A stretch of 64,000 nt of DNA. Source: Metaclostridioides mangenotii. Its GTDB lineage: Bacteria > Bacillota > Clostridia > Peptostreptococcales > Peptostreptococcaceae. The stretch covers positions 1 through 64,000 of the forward strand of contig NZ_JAHLOF010000004.1 of NCBI RefSeq assembly GCF_018917235.1, read 5' to 3'. The notes under the pieces were generated by a model. It saw only the letters and a program-made list of their open reading frames with translations, searched no databases and had not been told where the DNA came from. This document shows positions 9,908-20,022 of this stretch, piece after piece. Numbering within the stretch: the first letter of the stretch is position 1; every line of letters begins with the position of its first letter. The position numbers and the translations under genes were made by a program.

Positions 9908-12900
9908 GTTCTCCTAAATGGACAAATGAGCAACAAGAAGTGATTAATAGTAGAAATTCTGATCTATTGGTTTCAGCTGCAGCTGGATCGGGAAAGACAG
10001 CTGTTTTAGTTGAGAGAATAATTCAAATGATAACATCTCAAGCAGATCCTATTGACATTGATAAGTTATTGGTGGTTACATTTACGAATGCAGCGGCTTC
10101 AGAGATGAGAGAGAGAATTGGAGATGCAATAACTAAAGAGCTTGATAAAGATCCAGAAAATAAATCTTTACAAAATCAAATACTATTATTAAACAAAGCT
10201 AGTATAACTACGATACACTCTTTTTGCTTAGATGTAATAAAATCTAATTTTCATACAATAGAGCTTGATCCAAACTTTAGAATTGGAGATCAGACTGAAT
10301 GTGCACTTCTTAAGAAAGAAGCAATAGAAGAGGTTTTTGATGAGTTGTATGAAGAAAATAACCAAGGGTTTTTAAATTTGGTGGAGAGTTATGCAGAAAG
10401 AGGCGGTGATAAATCTATACAAGATACGCTGCTACAAATACATTCATTTGCAATGACTACACCAGATCCAATAAGGTGGCTTAATGATTCAGCAGAAAGG
10501 TTTAATGTAAATGAAAACTTTGATTTTTCTGATTCTATATGGGCTAAATATCTCCTAGAATTTGTTGAGTTAGAGCTTGGAGGAATTGTTGAAGAATTAA
10601 GTGAAGCCATCATTAACGTTGAGGGTATAGAAGAATTAGAAACTTTTACAGAAAAATTGAAGATTGAATATAAAAAAATTCAAAAGGTACTAAATAGTTG
10701 TAAAGTATCATGGAGTGAAGTTTATAAAGAGCTGTCTTCATTTGAATTTGAAAATTACGTAAAAGGTGTAAAGAAAATACCAAAAGATACTCCAGAGTAT
10801 ATCAAAATATACAAGGATAGATCGAAATCTACAAGAGATAAAGCAAAGAAATCTATAGAAGAAATAGTTAAGTCTTCTTTTAATAAAGATAGCGAATCAA
10901 TATATTATGAGTTAAATATACTTTATAAACTTATGAAACCAATTTCAGACATGGTACTTATGTTTGATACAAAATATTCTGAGAAAAAGAGAGAGAAGTC
11001 TATAATAGATTTTAACGATATTGAACATTTCGCTCTTAAAATTTTAACAGACAGGGATGAAAATGGGAATATAATCCCATCTGATATAGCATTGAAATAT
11101 CAAGAAACATTTTATGAAATATTTATAGATGAGTATCAAGATAGTAATTTGGTACAAGAAGTTCTACTTAAGTCTGTATCTAAAACTGATTGTCCCAACA
11201 GATTTATGGTAGGGGATGTTAAGCAAAGTATTTACAGGTTTAGACAAGCTAGACCGGAATTATTTTTAAATAAATACAATAACTACAGCATTGAAAAGGG
11301 AAGTTCTCATAGAAAAATAATGCTTTATAAAAACTTCAGAAGTAGAGAAGAAGTTATAAATTCAATTAACTATATATTTGAAAATATAATGAGCAAAAAT
11401 ATAGGAGAAATAGCTTATACAGAAGAAGAAAGGCTAAATTTAGGGGCCAATTTTAAATTAAATGTCGATGACAAAACTGCTGTAGGTGGTTCGACAGAAG
11501 TTCATTTAATAGAAAAAAATAATAATTTAAAAGTAAGTTCTAATAATTATTATAATTCTGATGATGACTATTCTAGTGAGAGTGATGATGATGAATATGA
11601 AGAACTAGACAATATTCAAATTGAAGCGAGAATGGTAGGTAAAATTATAAAGAATATAATAAAGCCAAATATTGATTCTAAAGTTCAAAAGGTTTATGAC
11701 AAAAACTTGGATGATTACAGGCCAGTTGAGTATAAGGATATAGTAATATTATTGCGTGCTACCTCTTCATGGGCTCCAGTATTTGCAGAAGAGCTTATGA
11801 ATATGGATATACCGACCTTTGCAGATATAGGTGTTGGTTATTTTGACACTATTGAGATAAAAACCGTAATATCTTTACTAAAAGTAATTGATAATCCAAT
11901 TCAAGATATACCTTTAATTGCAGTGTTAAAATCTCCTATCTTTGGCTTTACACCAGAGGATTTAGTTAATGTAAGAGTTGTTAATAGACAAGGAAGTTTT
12001 TATGAAGCACTTAAGAGTGTATCCAAATTTGATATTGAATTTGAGAAAGGATTTCAAAATCATAAGGTAGATATACCATTCGATTTTGAAAAAGAGGAAT
12101 TTTTAGAGACCGTATATAAGTGTGTAAATTTTTTAAGTAAACTTGAGGAGTACAAAGTAAAATCGACATATATGAGTACATATGAGTTTTTATGGTATGT
12201 ATATAACGATTCTGGATACTATGCTTATATTGGCGCTATGCCGGGGGGAACTCAAAGACAGGCAAATCTAAGAACTCTGTTTGAAAGAGCAAAACAATTT
12301 GAGGAAACAAGTTACAAGGGGATATTCAACTTTATAAATTTTGTAGACAAACTTAAAAAGTCAAGTGGAGATATGGGAAGTGCAAAGACGTTAGGTGAAA
12401 ATGCAAATGTTGTTAGAATTATGAGTATACATAAAAGTAAAGGTCTTGAGTTTCCTGTTGTCATATGTTCGGCTCTTGGCAAGAATTTCAATATGATGGA
12501 TTTTAGAAAAAATATACTTTATCATCAAGAATTGGGATATGGGCCTCAATTTGTGGATTTTGATAGAAGAATATCATTCCCTAGTATCGCTAAAGAAACC
12601 TTAAAGAAGAAGATGCTAATAGAAAATTTGTCAGAAGAGATGAGGGTACTATATGTTGCACTAACAAGAGCAAAGGAAAAATTGATTCTTACTGGTTCAA
12701 TAAAGAGTTTAGATAAGAATTTAGATAAATGGGCATCAAATATAAATAGATATGGAAAAGTTTCAGAGTATGAGATATTTAAAGGAAAAAACTATCTAGA
12801 TTGGATAATGCCTGTTGTAATCAAACATAAGGACTCGTCAGATCTAAGAGAAAATTTAGATATAGATATTTATGTTGACAATGACGAATCAAGCTGGACT

Positions 12901-13764
12901 ACAAGATTATGGAATAGAGAAGATATAAGCATTAATTCTGTAGAGAAAGAAGATAAAAATAGCTTAGAAGAAATATTAGAGAGTATAAATTTAGAAGGAT
13001 ACAATAGTGAGTACGGAAAATGTATTGAAGAATCGTTAAATTGCCGTTATTCTTATATATTATCAACTATTAAACCATCGAGTATTTCTGTTACTGATAT
13101 AAAAAAAATTCAGGAGAGCTATGATGAGGATTTGTCGGATAATTTATTCAGTCAGAAAAAACATGAAGTCAGTCTAAAAAAACCTCTATTTATACAAAAT
13201 AATGAGGTAAATAAAAGTATAAGTCCTTCAGAAAGAGGAACTATAGTTCATATGTTTATGCAAGTTGTAGATCTTAATAAAATTGAAACAATAGATAGTA
13301 TAAAAGTTCAAATAGATAATCTTATAAATAAAAATATCATAACAGAAAATCAGGCATCAGTTATAAATCCATTTAGGGTTTACAAGTTTTTCAAAAGTGA
13401 TATAGGATCTAGAATGCTTAAATCAGAACTTATAAATAGAGAAAAGGTAATATACTCTAGAGTTAGTATGAAAGATGTATATTTTAAGGATGATGAAATA
13501 ATAAATGACAATTTGAATATATACGACAATGAGACTCTTATGTTGAGAGGTGTTGTTGATGTTTATTTTGAAGAAGATGGTGAAATTGTTCTAATAGATT
13601 ATAAAACTGACTTTGTAAATGAAGAAAATGTGGATGAAGTTATTAATAAATACAGAAAACAATTAGAACTTTATGCTATAGCATTAAGTGAACTAACTGG
13701 AAAGAAAGTGAAAGAGAAGTGGATATACTTGTTTGGTTTAGAGAAAGGTATTTTATACAAATAG
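9904..13764 (+). CDS. addA: ATP-dependent helicase/nuclease subunit A (AddA)
   Basis: A 1286-residue AddA: UvrD-type helicase plus C-terminal nuclease, partner of AddB. Motifs seen are the Q motif WTNEQQEVI, Walker A AAAGSGKT (25-32), VTFTNAAASEMRERI, TIHSFC, DEYQDS, GDVKQSIYRFRQARPELF, MSIHKSKGLEFPVVI and LYVALTRAKEKL. The nuclease domain shows GTIVHMF (about 1112) and GVVDVYF...VLIDYKTD (about 1220-1232). A serine/aspartate-rich insertion (about 549-570) sits within the helicase part, probably a surface loop. The start overlaps the addB stop as ATGA, so synthesis of the two subunits is probably coupled. Confidence 0.97.
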   Translation: MSSPKWTNEQQEVINSRNSDLLVSAAAGSGKTAVLVERIIQMITSQADPIDIDKLLVVTFTNAAASEMRERIGDAITKELDKDPENKSLQNQILLLNKASITTIHSFCLDVIKSNFHTIELDPNFRIGDQTECALLKKEAIEEVFDELYEENNQGFLNLVESYAERGGDKSIQDTLLQIHSFAMTTPDPIRWLNDSAERFNVNENFDFSDSIWAKYLLEFVELELGGIVEELSEAIINVEGIEELETFTEKLKIEYKKIQKVLNSCKVSWSEVYKELSSFEFENYVKGVKKIPKDTPEYIKIYKDRSKSTRDKAKKSIEEIVKSSFNKDSESIYYELNILYKLMKPISDMVLMFDTKYSEKKREKSIIDFNDIEHFALKILTDRDENGNIIPSDIALKYQETFYEIFIDEYQDSNLVQEVLLKSVSKTDCPNRFMVGDVKQSIYRFRQARPELFLNKYNNYSIEKGSSHRKIMLYKNFRSREEVINSINYIFENIMSKNIGEIAYTEEERLNLGANFKLNVDDKTAVGGSTEVHLIEKNNNLKVSSNNYYNSDDDYSSESDDDEYEELDNIQIEARMVGKIIKNIIKPNIDSKVQKVYDKNLDDYRPVEYKDIVILLRATSSWAPVFAEELMNMDIPTFADIGVGYFDTIEIKTVISLLKVIDNPIQDIPLIAVLKSPIFGFTPEDLVNVRVVNRQGSFYEALKSVSKFDIEFEKGFQNHKVDIPFDFEKEEFLETVYKCVNFLSKLEEYKVKSTYMSTYEFLWYVYNDSGYYAYIGAMPGGTQRQANLRTLFERAKQFEETSYKGIFNFINFVDKLKKSSGDMGSAKTLGENANVVRIMSIHKSKGLEFPVVICSALGKNFNMMDFRKNILYHQELGYGPQFVDFDRRISFPSIAKETLKKKMLIENLSEEMRVLYVALTRAKEKLILTGSIKSLDKNLDKWASNINRYGKVSEYEIFKGKNYLDWIMPVVIKHKDSSDLRENLDIDIYVDNDESSWTTRLWNREDISINSVEKEDKNSLEEILESINLEGYNSEYGKCIEESLNCRYSYILSTIKPSSISVTDIKKIQESYDEDLSDNLFSQKKHEVSLKKPLFIQNNEVNKSISPSERGTIVHMFMQVVDLNKIETIDSIKVQIDNLINKNIITENQASVINPFRVYKFFKSDIGSRMLKSELINREKVIYSRVSMKDVYFKDDEIINDNLNIYDNETLMLRGVVDVYFEEDGEIVLIDYKTDFVNEENVDEVINKYRKQLELYAIALSELTGKKVKEKWIYLFGLEKGILYK

Positions 13765-13785
13765 TATTCCTAGGAGGAGTAATAA

Positions 13786-14985
13786 ATGAGATTTATACAC
13801 ACATCAGATTGGCATTTGGGTAAAACTTTAGAAGGCCACTCTCGTATAGAAGAGCAAGAGAAATTTTGTGAGGATTTTATAAAGTTAGTAGAGGAAAAAA
13901 ACATAGATTTAGTGATAATAGCGGGAGATATTTATGATACTTACAATCCACCAGCTCAAGCGGAAAGACTGTTTTATAAAACAGTATCTAAACTTGCTGA
14001 CAATGGACGAAGATGTGTATTTATTATATCTGGAAATCACGATAATCCAGAGAGACTATCTGCTGCAATTCCATTAGCGCATGATCAAGGAATAATAATA
14101 TTAGGAAAGCCGAACAGCTCAACCAATAAAAGAAAATACGAGAAGTTCGAAATAACTGAAGCTAAAGAAGGATGTACAAAATTAAATATATCTGGAGAAC
14201 AGGTAGTAATAGTATCTCTTCCCTATCCAAGTGAAAAGAGATTAAACGAGGTCATAAAAGATAATGAGAGTGAAGAAAAGAGACAAATTTCCTATTCAAA
14301 GAAAGTTGGAGAAATTTTTACAGAGTTAGAACAAAACTTTGGAGATGATACAGTGAATATTGCCGTATCACATATTTTTGTAGTTGGTGGAGAAAGTTCT
14401 GACTCTGAAAGGCCAATACAACTTGGGGGTAGTTTACTTGTTGATAAAAGAGATTTGCCTGAGAAGGCAGATTATATAGCACTTGGTCATCTACATAAAC
14501 CACAAAAAGCTTCTGAGTACTATAATGCATATTACTCAGGTTCACCATTACAATACAGTAAGGATGAGAGAGCATATGCTAAAGGTGCTAATATTGTCGA
14601 TGTAAAGGCTGGAAAAGAACCAGTTATAGAAAAAGTATATTTTAATAATTATAAACCTATAGAAGTTTTTAAATGCAATGGAATAGATGAAGCAATTAGA
14701 ATATGTGAAGATAATAGAGATAGAGATATGTGGTCTTTTTTTGAGATAACAACTGATGAAGTTATTGCGCAGTCAGATCTTAAAACAATGAAAGAGTTCT
14801 TAAAAGATATAATAGAGATAAAACCAATTATAAATACAATAGTAACCAATGAAGAGATAGACTTAAAAGAAAAATCCATGGGCGAACTTTTTAAAGAATT
14901 TTATGTGTTTAGCAAGGGAGTAGAGCCAAAGGGAGAGTTGATGGATTTATTCTTAGACATAATTAATGAAGAAGGTGAAATCTAA
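13786..14985 (+). CDS. sbcD: Exonuclease subunit SbcD (Mre11 type)
   Basis: A 399-residue metallophosphoesterase of the Mre11/SbcD family, the nuclease of the SbcCD complex that cuts hairpins and protein-blocked DNA ends. Metal-binding motifs are TSDWHLGK (N-terminus), GDIYDTYNP, SGNHDNPERL, an SHIF block and ALGHLHKPQ. AGGAGG lies ahead of the ATG, 21 bases after addA ends, so it belongs to the same transcript. Its stop is one base before the sbcC ATG. Confidence 0.96.
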   Translation: MRFIHTSDWHLGKTLEGHSRIEEQEKFCEDFIKLVEEKNIDLVIIAGDIYDTYNPPAQAERLFYKTVSKLADNGRRCVFIISGNHDNPERLSAAIPLAHDQGIIILGKPNSSTNKRKYEKFEITEAKEGCTKLNISGEQVVIVSLPYPSEKRLNEVIKDNESEEKRQISYSKKVGEIFTELEQNFGDDTVNIAVSHIFVVGGESSDSERPIQLGGSLLVDKRDLPEKADYIALGHLHKPQKASEYYNAYYSGSPLQYSKDERAYAKGANIVDVKAGKEPVIEKVYFNNYKPIEVFKCNGIDEAIRICEDNRDRDMWSFFEITTDEVIAQSDLKTMKEFLKDIIEIKPIINTIVTNEEIDLKEKSMGELFKEFYVFSKGVEPKGELMDLFLDIINEEGEI

Positions 14986-14986
14986 G

Positions 14987-17900
14987 ATGAGACCGATTAA
15001 ACTAGAATTATCAGGTTTAAATAGCTATATGAATAAGCAAGTTGTAGACTTTGAAAAACTAACGGAAAGAGGACTATTTGGGATATTTGGACCTACAGGA
15101 AGTGGGAAATCAACAATACTAGACGCTATTACGCTTGCTATGTATGGCAATATTTCTAGGAACACTAAAGAGTTCATAAATAGTTCGTGCAAAGAGACCG
15201 TCTTATCTTATGAGTTTGAGATAGGAACAAAAAATAACAAGAGAAGATACCTTGTAGATAGAAACATGATTAGAAGTAAAACTGGGACTAAGACATCTTA
15301 TGCTCGTTTGGTTGAAATTTTAAATGACGGAAATAAAAATGTAATAGCCGACAAAGTAGGAGAGGTCAATGAGAAAATTACGGATGTAATAGGTCTAACA
15401 GCAAATGATTTTACAAGATCTGTAGTATTACCTCAAGGTAGATTTAGTGAATTTCTTCAGCTTACAGGATCGGAGAGAAGGGATATGCTAGAGAGGATTT
15501 TTAATCTTGAAAAGTATGGAAGAGGTTTATCTGAAAAAGTAAAAAAGAGAAAAAATTTTAATTTAAGAAACCTTTATGATATTAAATCAAAGCTTACACA
15601 GTATGATGAAGTGTCTCAAGATATTTATGAAAGTGTTTTAGAAGAGCTAGATGCGTTAAAACTACTTGAGAAAAATCATAACGAAGAAATAAATCGACTG
15701 CAGATAACTTATGATGAAGATAAAATTATTTACGAACAACAAAATAAATTAGGTATTTATAAAATAAGATTAAAAGAATTAGAGTCTGAAAAAGAAGAAA
15801 TAGATGATAAAAGAGAGACTATAGAAAAGTCTAAAAAAGCTATGATGATCGAGCCTCACATAACATATTATGAAAATTTAGGAAATAGGATTGTTGAAGA
15901 TTCTAAGAAACTAGATACATATAAGAATGAGAGTATATTTCTTGAAAGAGAACTTGAAGGTATAAAATCTAAATATGATGAAATTTTAAAATCGAAGTTT
16001 AATGATATACCAAAAATGAGTCAAGAAAAAATTAAACTAGAATATGCTTTAAAGTTAGAGGATGATTTAAATATTATTGTGGAAGAAATTGACAAGCTAA
16101 TCACTAGCAGAGATGAACTCAGTGCATTAAAAGAAACTTTATCTAAAAAGAAATCTGATTTAGATGTAGATTTAAATGTTCAACTTAGAAATATAGAAAA
16201 AATTGATGCTCAACTTAATAAAATTTCTATTAGTGTAGAGCTAAAACAAAAAATATTTACAGCTAACGACCTAGAAAAAGAGTTTAATAAAGTACAAGAA
16301 GATAAAAAGTTAAAGACAATAAAGTTAGAAAATTTGTTTAGAGAGTTAGATGATTTAAAGTCAAAATATAAATTTATACAAAGGGATAAAAAAGATATAA
16401 TATATAATCTAGAGAGAGAATCAAATAATCTTGAATTTATAGAAAGCAAATGTCCTGGAAGTAGTGATGATATACTTTATAGATCTCAAAAAATATCAGA
16501 ACTTAAAAATAATGCATCAAATCTCGAAAAAAGCGAAAAAAGAAGAGCTGTATTACAAGACAAAGTAAATGAAATTTTAGAAGAAGCTTATAATTTGGGA
16601 AAAGAGATATCGGAGCTTAGTTCTCAACAAGAAAAATTAGATGAAAAGAGATCAGAATTAATAGAAGAAATAGAAAAATACAAAATCTTAAATCAAGCAA
16701 ATAAGTTTAGAGAAAATTTAAAGGACGGAATTCCTTGTCCAGTATGTGGATCATTAGATCACTATAAAATGGAACAGGTAAATTACGATCCTAAAATAGT
16801 TTTTTTTGAAAATAAACTGGATAAAATGAATATACAACATAAAGAAGTAAAAGATAAAATTAATGATCTATCTCTTAGACAGAACTCACTTGAATATGCT
16901 CATAAAATAAAATCAGAAGAACTGGATGAAGTCAAATTAAGTATAGGTGAAAAAGTATCTAATAAAGTTTTTCAACATATAGAACAAGAGAAAAAAAGTT
17001 TGGATATGTTTAAAGTAAGTTACGAGAATTGGCAAAATGAAAAAGATAAATCAGAAAAAAGAATATTGGACTTAAAAGATAAGAAAAATAGCGTAGATAT
17101 TGAAGAATCTAAACTTAATGAAGGTATTAATAGTAAAAGTAAAGTTATTGAGGAATTAAAAGAAGAAGTCGAAATAATTGAGGAAAAGTACAGTAATTTA
17201 AAAACTAAGTATCTATGTTTAAAGACTTCATTAAGAATAGATAACTTAAGTGCAAAAGTTGTCGAGATAAGAGAAAATGAAAAAGAAATAGAAAAATTAA
17301 ATATTAGCGTTACTTTATTAAAAAATGACAAAGAGAGAATTGAAAAGAATTTAAACGTAAATGAGAACAGGCTTTATGAAGCTAGTATTGAGCTAAATAA
17401 AATAGAAGATATGCTGTTAGAAAAAAAGAGTTATCAATTAATGAAAATCAGGGAACTTAGTGAAATAACTAAGGGTAGAAAAGCTAGTTTGATGATAGAA
17501 GAGATTGAAAATTCTATAGAAAAAATTTATGAAAGTGAAGTCAACATAACGAAACAATTAGATAGAAAAAAAGATGAATATGAAAGAATTATATCTAATA
17601 CAAATATATTAAAGATAAATCTAGAAGAAGCTAAGAAAGAATATATAATAAAAGAAGCAGAATTAAAAGAACTTATAATATCAAATGGATTTAATGATAT
17701 ATATAAAGTGAAAGGCGCTTTAATAGAGCCAGTTGAGTTTTCAAATTTAGAAGTTGAAATAAAAGATTATACAGAAGAAGTAAAGGTTATAAACTTGAGG
17801 ATCAATGAATTTGATGAAAAGGTTCTTGATAAAAAAGTTCAAGAAGATGACTTAGTAATTATAAAAAATAAAATAGATAACTTGAAAAAGAGCGTATCTT

Positions 17901-18514
17901 TAGTTTCAAAAAAAATAGGTGCTTTCGAAAACAGAGAAATTAGTTTGAAGGAGTCTCTAGAAAAAGTAAAGATATTAAATAATGAACTTAAGGTAACCCA
18001 GCATCAAGTAGATTTATTAGATGATTTAGATAGGACTATACAAGGAAATAAGTTTGTTGAGTACGTATCAACAAACCAGCTGAAGTATATATCTTTAGAG
18101 GCATCAGAGAGATTAGATTCAATAACAAGAGGCAGATATGCACTTGAGATTGATGAGAGACTTAATTTCGTGATGAGGGATAATTTTAATGGAGGAGAGA
18201 GAAGAAGTGTGGACACATTATCTGGTGGTGAAACATTTTTAACTTCTCTAGCATTAGCCCTAGCACTTTCTTCACAAATTCAACTTAAAGGAAAAGCTCC
18301 ACTTCAGTTCTTCTTCTTAGATGAAGGGTTTGGATCTCTAGATACTGAGCTTTTAGAAATAGTAATGGAATCTTTAGAAAGATTACATTCAAATGAGTTA
18401 AGTGTCGGAATTATAAGTCATGTTGAGGAGTTGAAAAATAGAGTTCCAATAAAACTTGTAGTTAATTCAAGTAAAAGTGATGTTGGATCTAAGACCAAAA
18501 TTGAATACAGTTAA
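14987..18514 (+). CDS. sbcC: Exonuclease subunit SbcC (Rad50-type SMC ATPase)
   Basis: A 1175-residue SMC-like ATPase, partner of SbcD. The N-terminal head holds GPTGSGKST. Long Lys/Glu-rich coiled coils flank a zinc hook CPVCGS (C584 and C587) that pairs two molecules. The C-terminal head carries LSGGETF and FFFLDEGFGSLD (signature and Walker B), then a conserved ISHVEEL. I chose the ATG at 14987 (MRPIKLELSGLNSY), preceded by GAAGGTGA; an in-frame ATG at 14966 would add seven residues inside the sbcD end. This is the last gene of the DNA-end-processing run. Confidence 0.95.
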   Translation: MRPIKLELSGLNSYMNKQVVDFEKLTERGLFGIFGPTGSGKSTILDAITLAMYGNISRNTKEFINSSCKETVLSYEFEIGTKNNKRRYLVDRNMIRSKTGTKTSYARLVEILNDGNKNVIADKVGEVNEKITDVIGLTANDFTRSVVLPQGRFSEFLQLTGSERRDMLERIFNLEKYGRGLSEKVKKRKNFNLRNLYDIKSKLTQYDEVSQDIYESVLEELDALKLLEKNHNEEINRLQITYDEDKIIYEQQNKLGIYKIRLKELESEKEEIDDKRETIEKSKKAMMIEPHITYYENLGNRIVEDSKKLDTYKNESIFLERELEGIKSKYDEILKSKFNDIPKMSQEKIKLEYALKLEDDLNIIVEEIDKLITSRDELSALKETLSKKKSDLDVDLNVQLRNIEKIDAQLNKISISVELKQKIFTANDLEKEFNKVQEDKKLKTIKLENLFRELDDLKSKYKFIQRDKKDIIYNLERESNNLEFIESKCPGSSDDILYRSQKISELKNNASNLEKSEKRRAVLQDKVNEILEEAYNLGKEISELSSQQEKLDEKRSELIEEIEKYKILNQANKFRENLKDGIPCPVCGSLDHYKMEQVNYDPKIVFFENKLDKMNIQHKEVKDKINDLSLRQNSLEYAHKIKSEELDEVKLSIGEKVSNKVFQHIEQEKKSLDMFKVSYENWQNEKDKSEKRILDLKDKKNSVDIEESKLNEGINSKSKVIEELKEEVEIIEEKYSNLKTKYLCLKTSLRIDNLSAKVVEIRENEKEIEKLNISVTLLKNDKERIEKNLNVNENRLYEASIELNKIEDMLLEKKSYQLMKIRELSEITKGRKASLMIEEIENSIEKIYESEVNITKQLDRKKDEYERIISNTNILKINLEEAKKEYIIKEAELKELIISNGFNDIYKVKGALIEPVEFSNLEVEIKDYTEEVKVINLRINEFDEKVLDKKVQEDDLVIIKNKIDNLKKSVSLVSKKIGAFENREISLKESLEKVKILNNELKVTQHQVDLLDDLDRTIQGNKFVEYVSTNQLKYISLEASERLDSITRGRYALEIDERLNFVMRDNFNGGERRSVDTLSGGETFLTSLALALALSSQIQLKGKAPLQFFFLDEGFGSLDTELLEIVMESLERLHSNELSVGIISHVEELKNRVPIKLVVNSSKSDVGSKTKIEYS

Positions 18515-18573
18515 GGATTAGAAATAGAGTTTAAAAGATCCTTTATATAACTACAAAATGGTTAGTTTATAAA

Positions 18574-18603
18574 TTTCCATAAATTATATAATTATGATAT
18601 AAT
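18574..18603 (+). promoter_or_regulatory. Promoter of the CBS-domain membrane protein gene
   Basis: TGATATAAT (18595-18603) is an extended -10, with a weak TTTCCA at 18574-18579 as -35 at 18-base spacing. It lies in the 154-base gap after sbcC, about 65 bases before the start codon. Confidence 0.5.
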
Positions 18604-18668
18604 AATAGAAATATCGGGTTAAGAGACTGAAATATTATAAAACAAAGTAATTAGGAGTGTGGTAAAGA

Positions 18669-19919
18669 TTGGAATCGCCCAATGATATAGTCCAGATAGT
18701 AATACTAGCATTACTGCTTATTACATCTGCGTTTTTCTCAGCATCAGAGACTTCACTGATGTCTTTGAGCAAAATAAGAATTAGATATATGAAAGATGAA
18801 GGAATTAAAGGAGCAAAATTAGTAAGCTCTTTAACAGAGGATTCAGGGAAATTGTTAAGTGCAATATTAGTTGGTAACAACCTTGCAAATATAGCTGCAA
18901 CTTCAATATCTACATCTCTATTAGTAAGTATATTTGGATCACGAGGGGTAGTAATGGCTACAGCTATAATGACAGTTTTAATATTGATATTTGGTGAGAT
19001 AACACCGAAGACAATAGCAGCAAATGATACTGAACGAGTTGCATTATTTGTATCTAAACCTATAAAACTTGTTATAACAATGCTTACTCCAATAGTTTGG
19101 GTTCTTGATAAAATAACAAACATTATATTTAAAATATTTAGAATCCCAAATAAAGGTAATACAAGTTATGTAACTGAAGAAGATCTTAAAACTATGGTAA
19201 ATGTTAGCCATGAGGAAGGTGTTCTTGAGGTTGAGGAAAGAGAGATAATAAATAATGTCTTTGAATTTGGAGATATGCAGGCAAAAAGTGCAATGGTACA
19301 AAGAATAGACATTATAGCTATAGATATAGAAGATAAGTATGAAGAAATTATAACGTTATTTAAAGAAGAAAAATTAAGCAGAATGCCTGTGTATGAGGAG
19401 ACTGTAGACGATATAATAGGTATTCTTAACTTTAAAGATATTATATTCTTAACTGATGAAGAAGTAGAAGAATTTGATATAAGAGATTATATGAGAACGC
19501 CATTTTTCACTTATGAATTCAAAAAGGTTGCAAGACTTTTAGGTGAGATGAAATTAGCAAAAGCACAAATGGCAATTGTTATTGACGAATATGGTGGTAC
19601 TTCAGGATTACTAACGATTGAGGATTTAATAGAAGAGATCGTTGGTGAGATAGAAGATGAATATGATGAAGATGAAGATGAAATTCAAGTAGTAAAAGAA
19701 GATGAATTTATCGTTGATGGTAGTACTAAGATAGGCGATGTAAATGAACTTATAGGCATAAAATTAGAATCTGAAGAGTTTGATTCTATTGGAGGATTTA
19801 TCATAGGTCACCTTGGTAAATTTCCAGAGGAAGATCAAGTCATTGAGTGTGATGGAATTAGATTCTGTATTGAAAGCATTGACAAGAATAGAATCAAAAA
19901 GATTAGAATATTTACGTAG
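18669..19919 (+). CDS. CNNM/CorC-family membrane protein with CBS domains (hemolysin C-like)
   Basis: A 416-residue protein with three parts: an N-terminal DUF21/CNNM membrane region with three or four hydrophobic segments (about 8-160, including SAFFSASETSLMSLSKIR and GEITPKTIAAN), a pair of CBS domains (about 200-330), and a C-terminal CorC_HlyC domain. Relatives are linked to Mg2+/Co2+ efflux or homeostasis; the hemolysin label is historical. The start is TTG at 18669, about 11 bases after AGGAG. A strong terminator follows 6 bases after the stop, so it is transcribed alone. The exact substrate cannot be read from sequence. Confidence 0.9.
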   Translation: MESPNDIVQIVILALLLITSAFFSASETSLMSLSKIRIRYMKDEGIKGAKLVSSLTEDSGKLLSAILVGNNLANIAATSISTSLLVSIFGSRGVVMATAIMTVLILIFGEITPKTIAANDTERVALFVSKPIKLVITMLTPIVWVLDKITNIIFKIFRIPNKGNTSYVTEEDLKTMVNVSHEEGVLEVEEREIINNVFEFGDMQAKSAMVQRIDIIAIDIEDKYEEIITLFKEEKLSRMPVYEETVDDIIGILNFKDIIFLTDEEVEEFDIRDYMRTPFFTYEFKKVARLLGEMKLAKAQMAIVIDEYGGTSGLLTIEDLIEEIVGEIEDEYDEDEDEIQVVKEDEFIVDGSTKIGDVNELIGIKLESEEFDSIGGFIIGHLGKFPEEDQVIECDGIRFCIESIDKNRIKKIRIFT

Positions 19920-19925
19920 ATTAGT

Positions 19926-19973
19926 GGTTGTCTCGAAATAGAAAGCAATTTCTAGAGTAAAGACAACCTTTTT
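19926..19973 (+). terminator. Rho-independent terminator after the CNNM/CorC gene
   Basis: GGTTGTCT (19926-19933) pairs with AGACAACC (19961-19968), with a second inner AGAAA/TTTCT pairing, followed by TTTTT. Confidence 0.9.
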
Positions 19974-20022
19974 AATAAGTATATATAAACAAAATAAAAT
20001 AACTATTAGAAAGGAGTAAGAA

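Noticed and set aside
18635..19123. Minus-strand open frame of 162 codons under the CNNM/CorC gene
   Set aside because: It is the reverse shadow of a well-supported gene and has no ribosome site or family motif.
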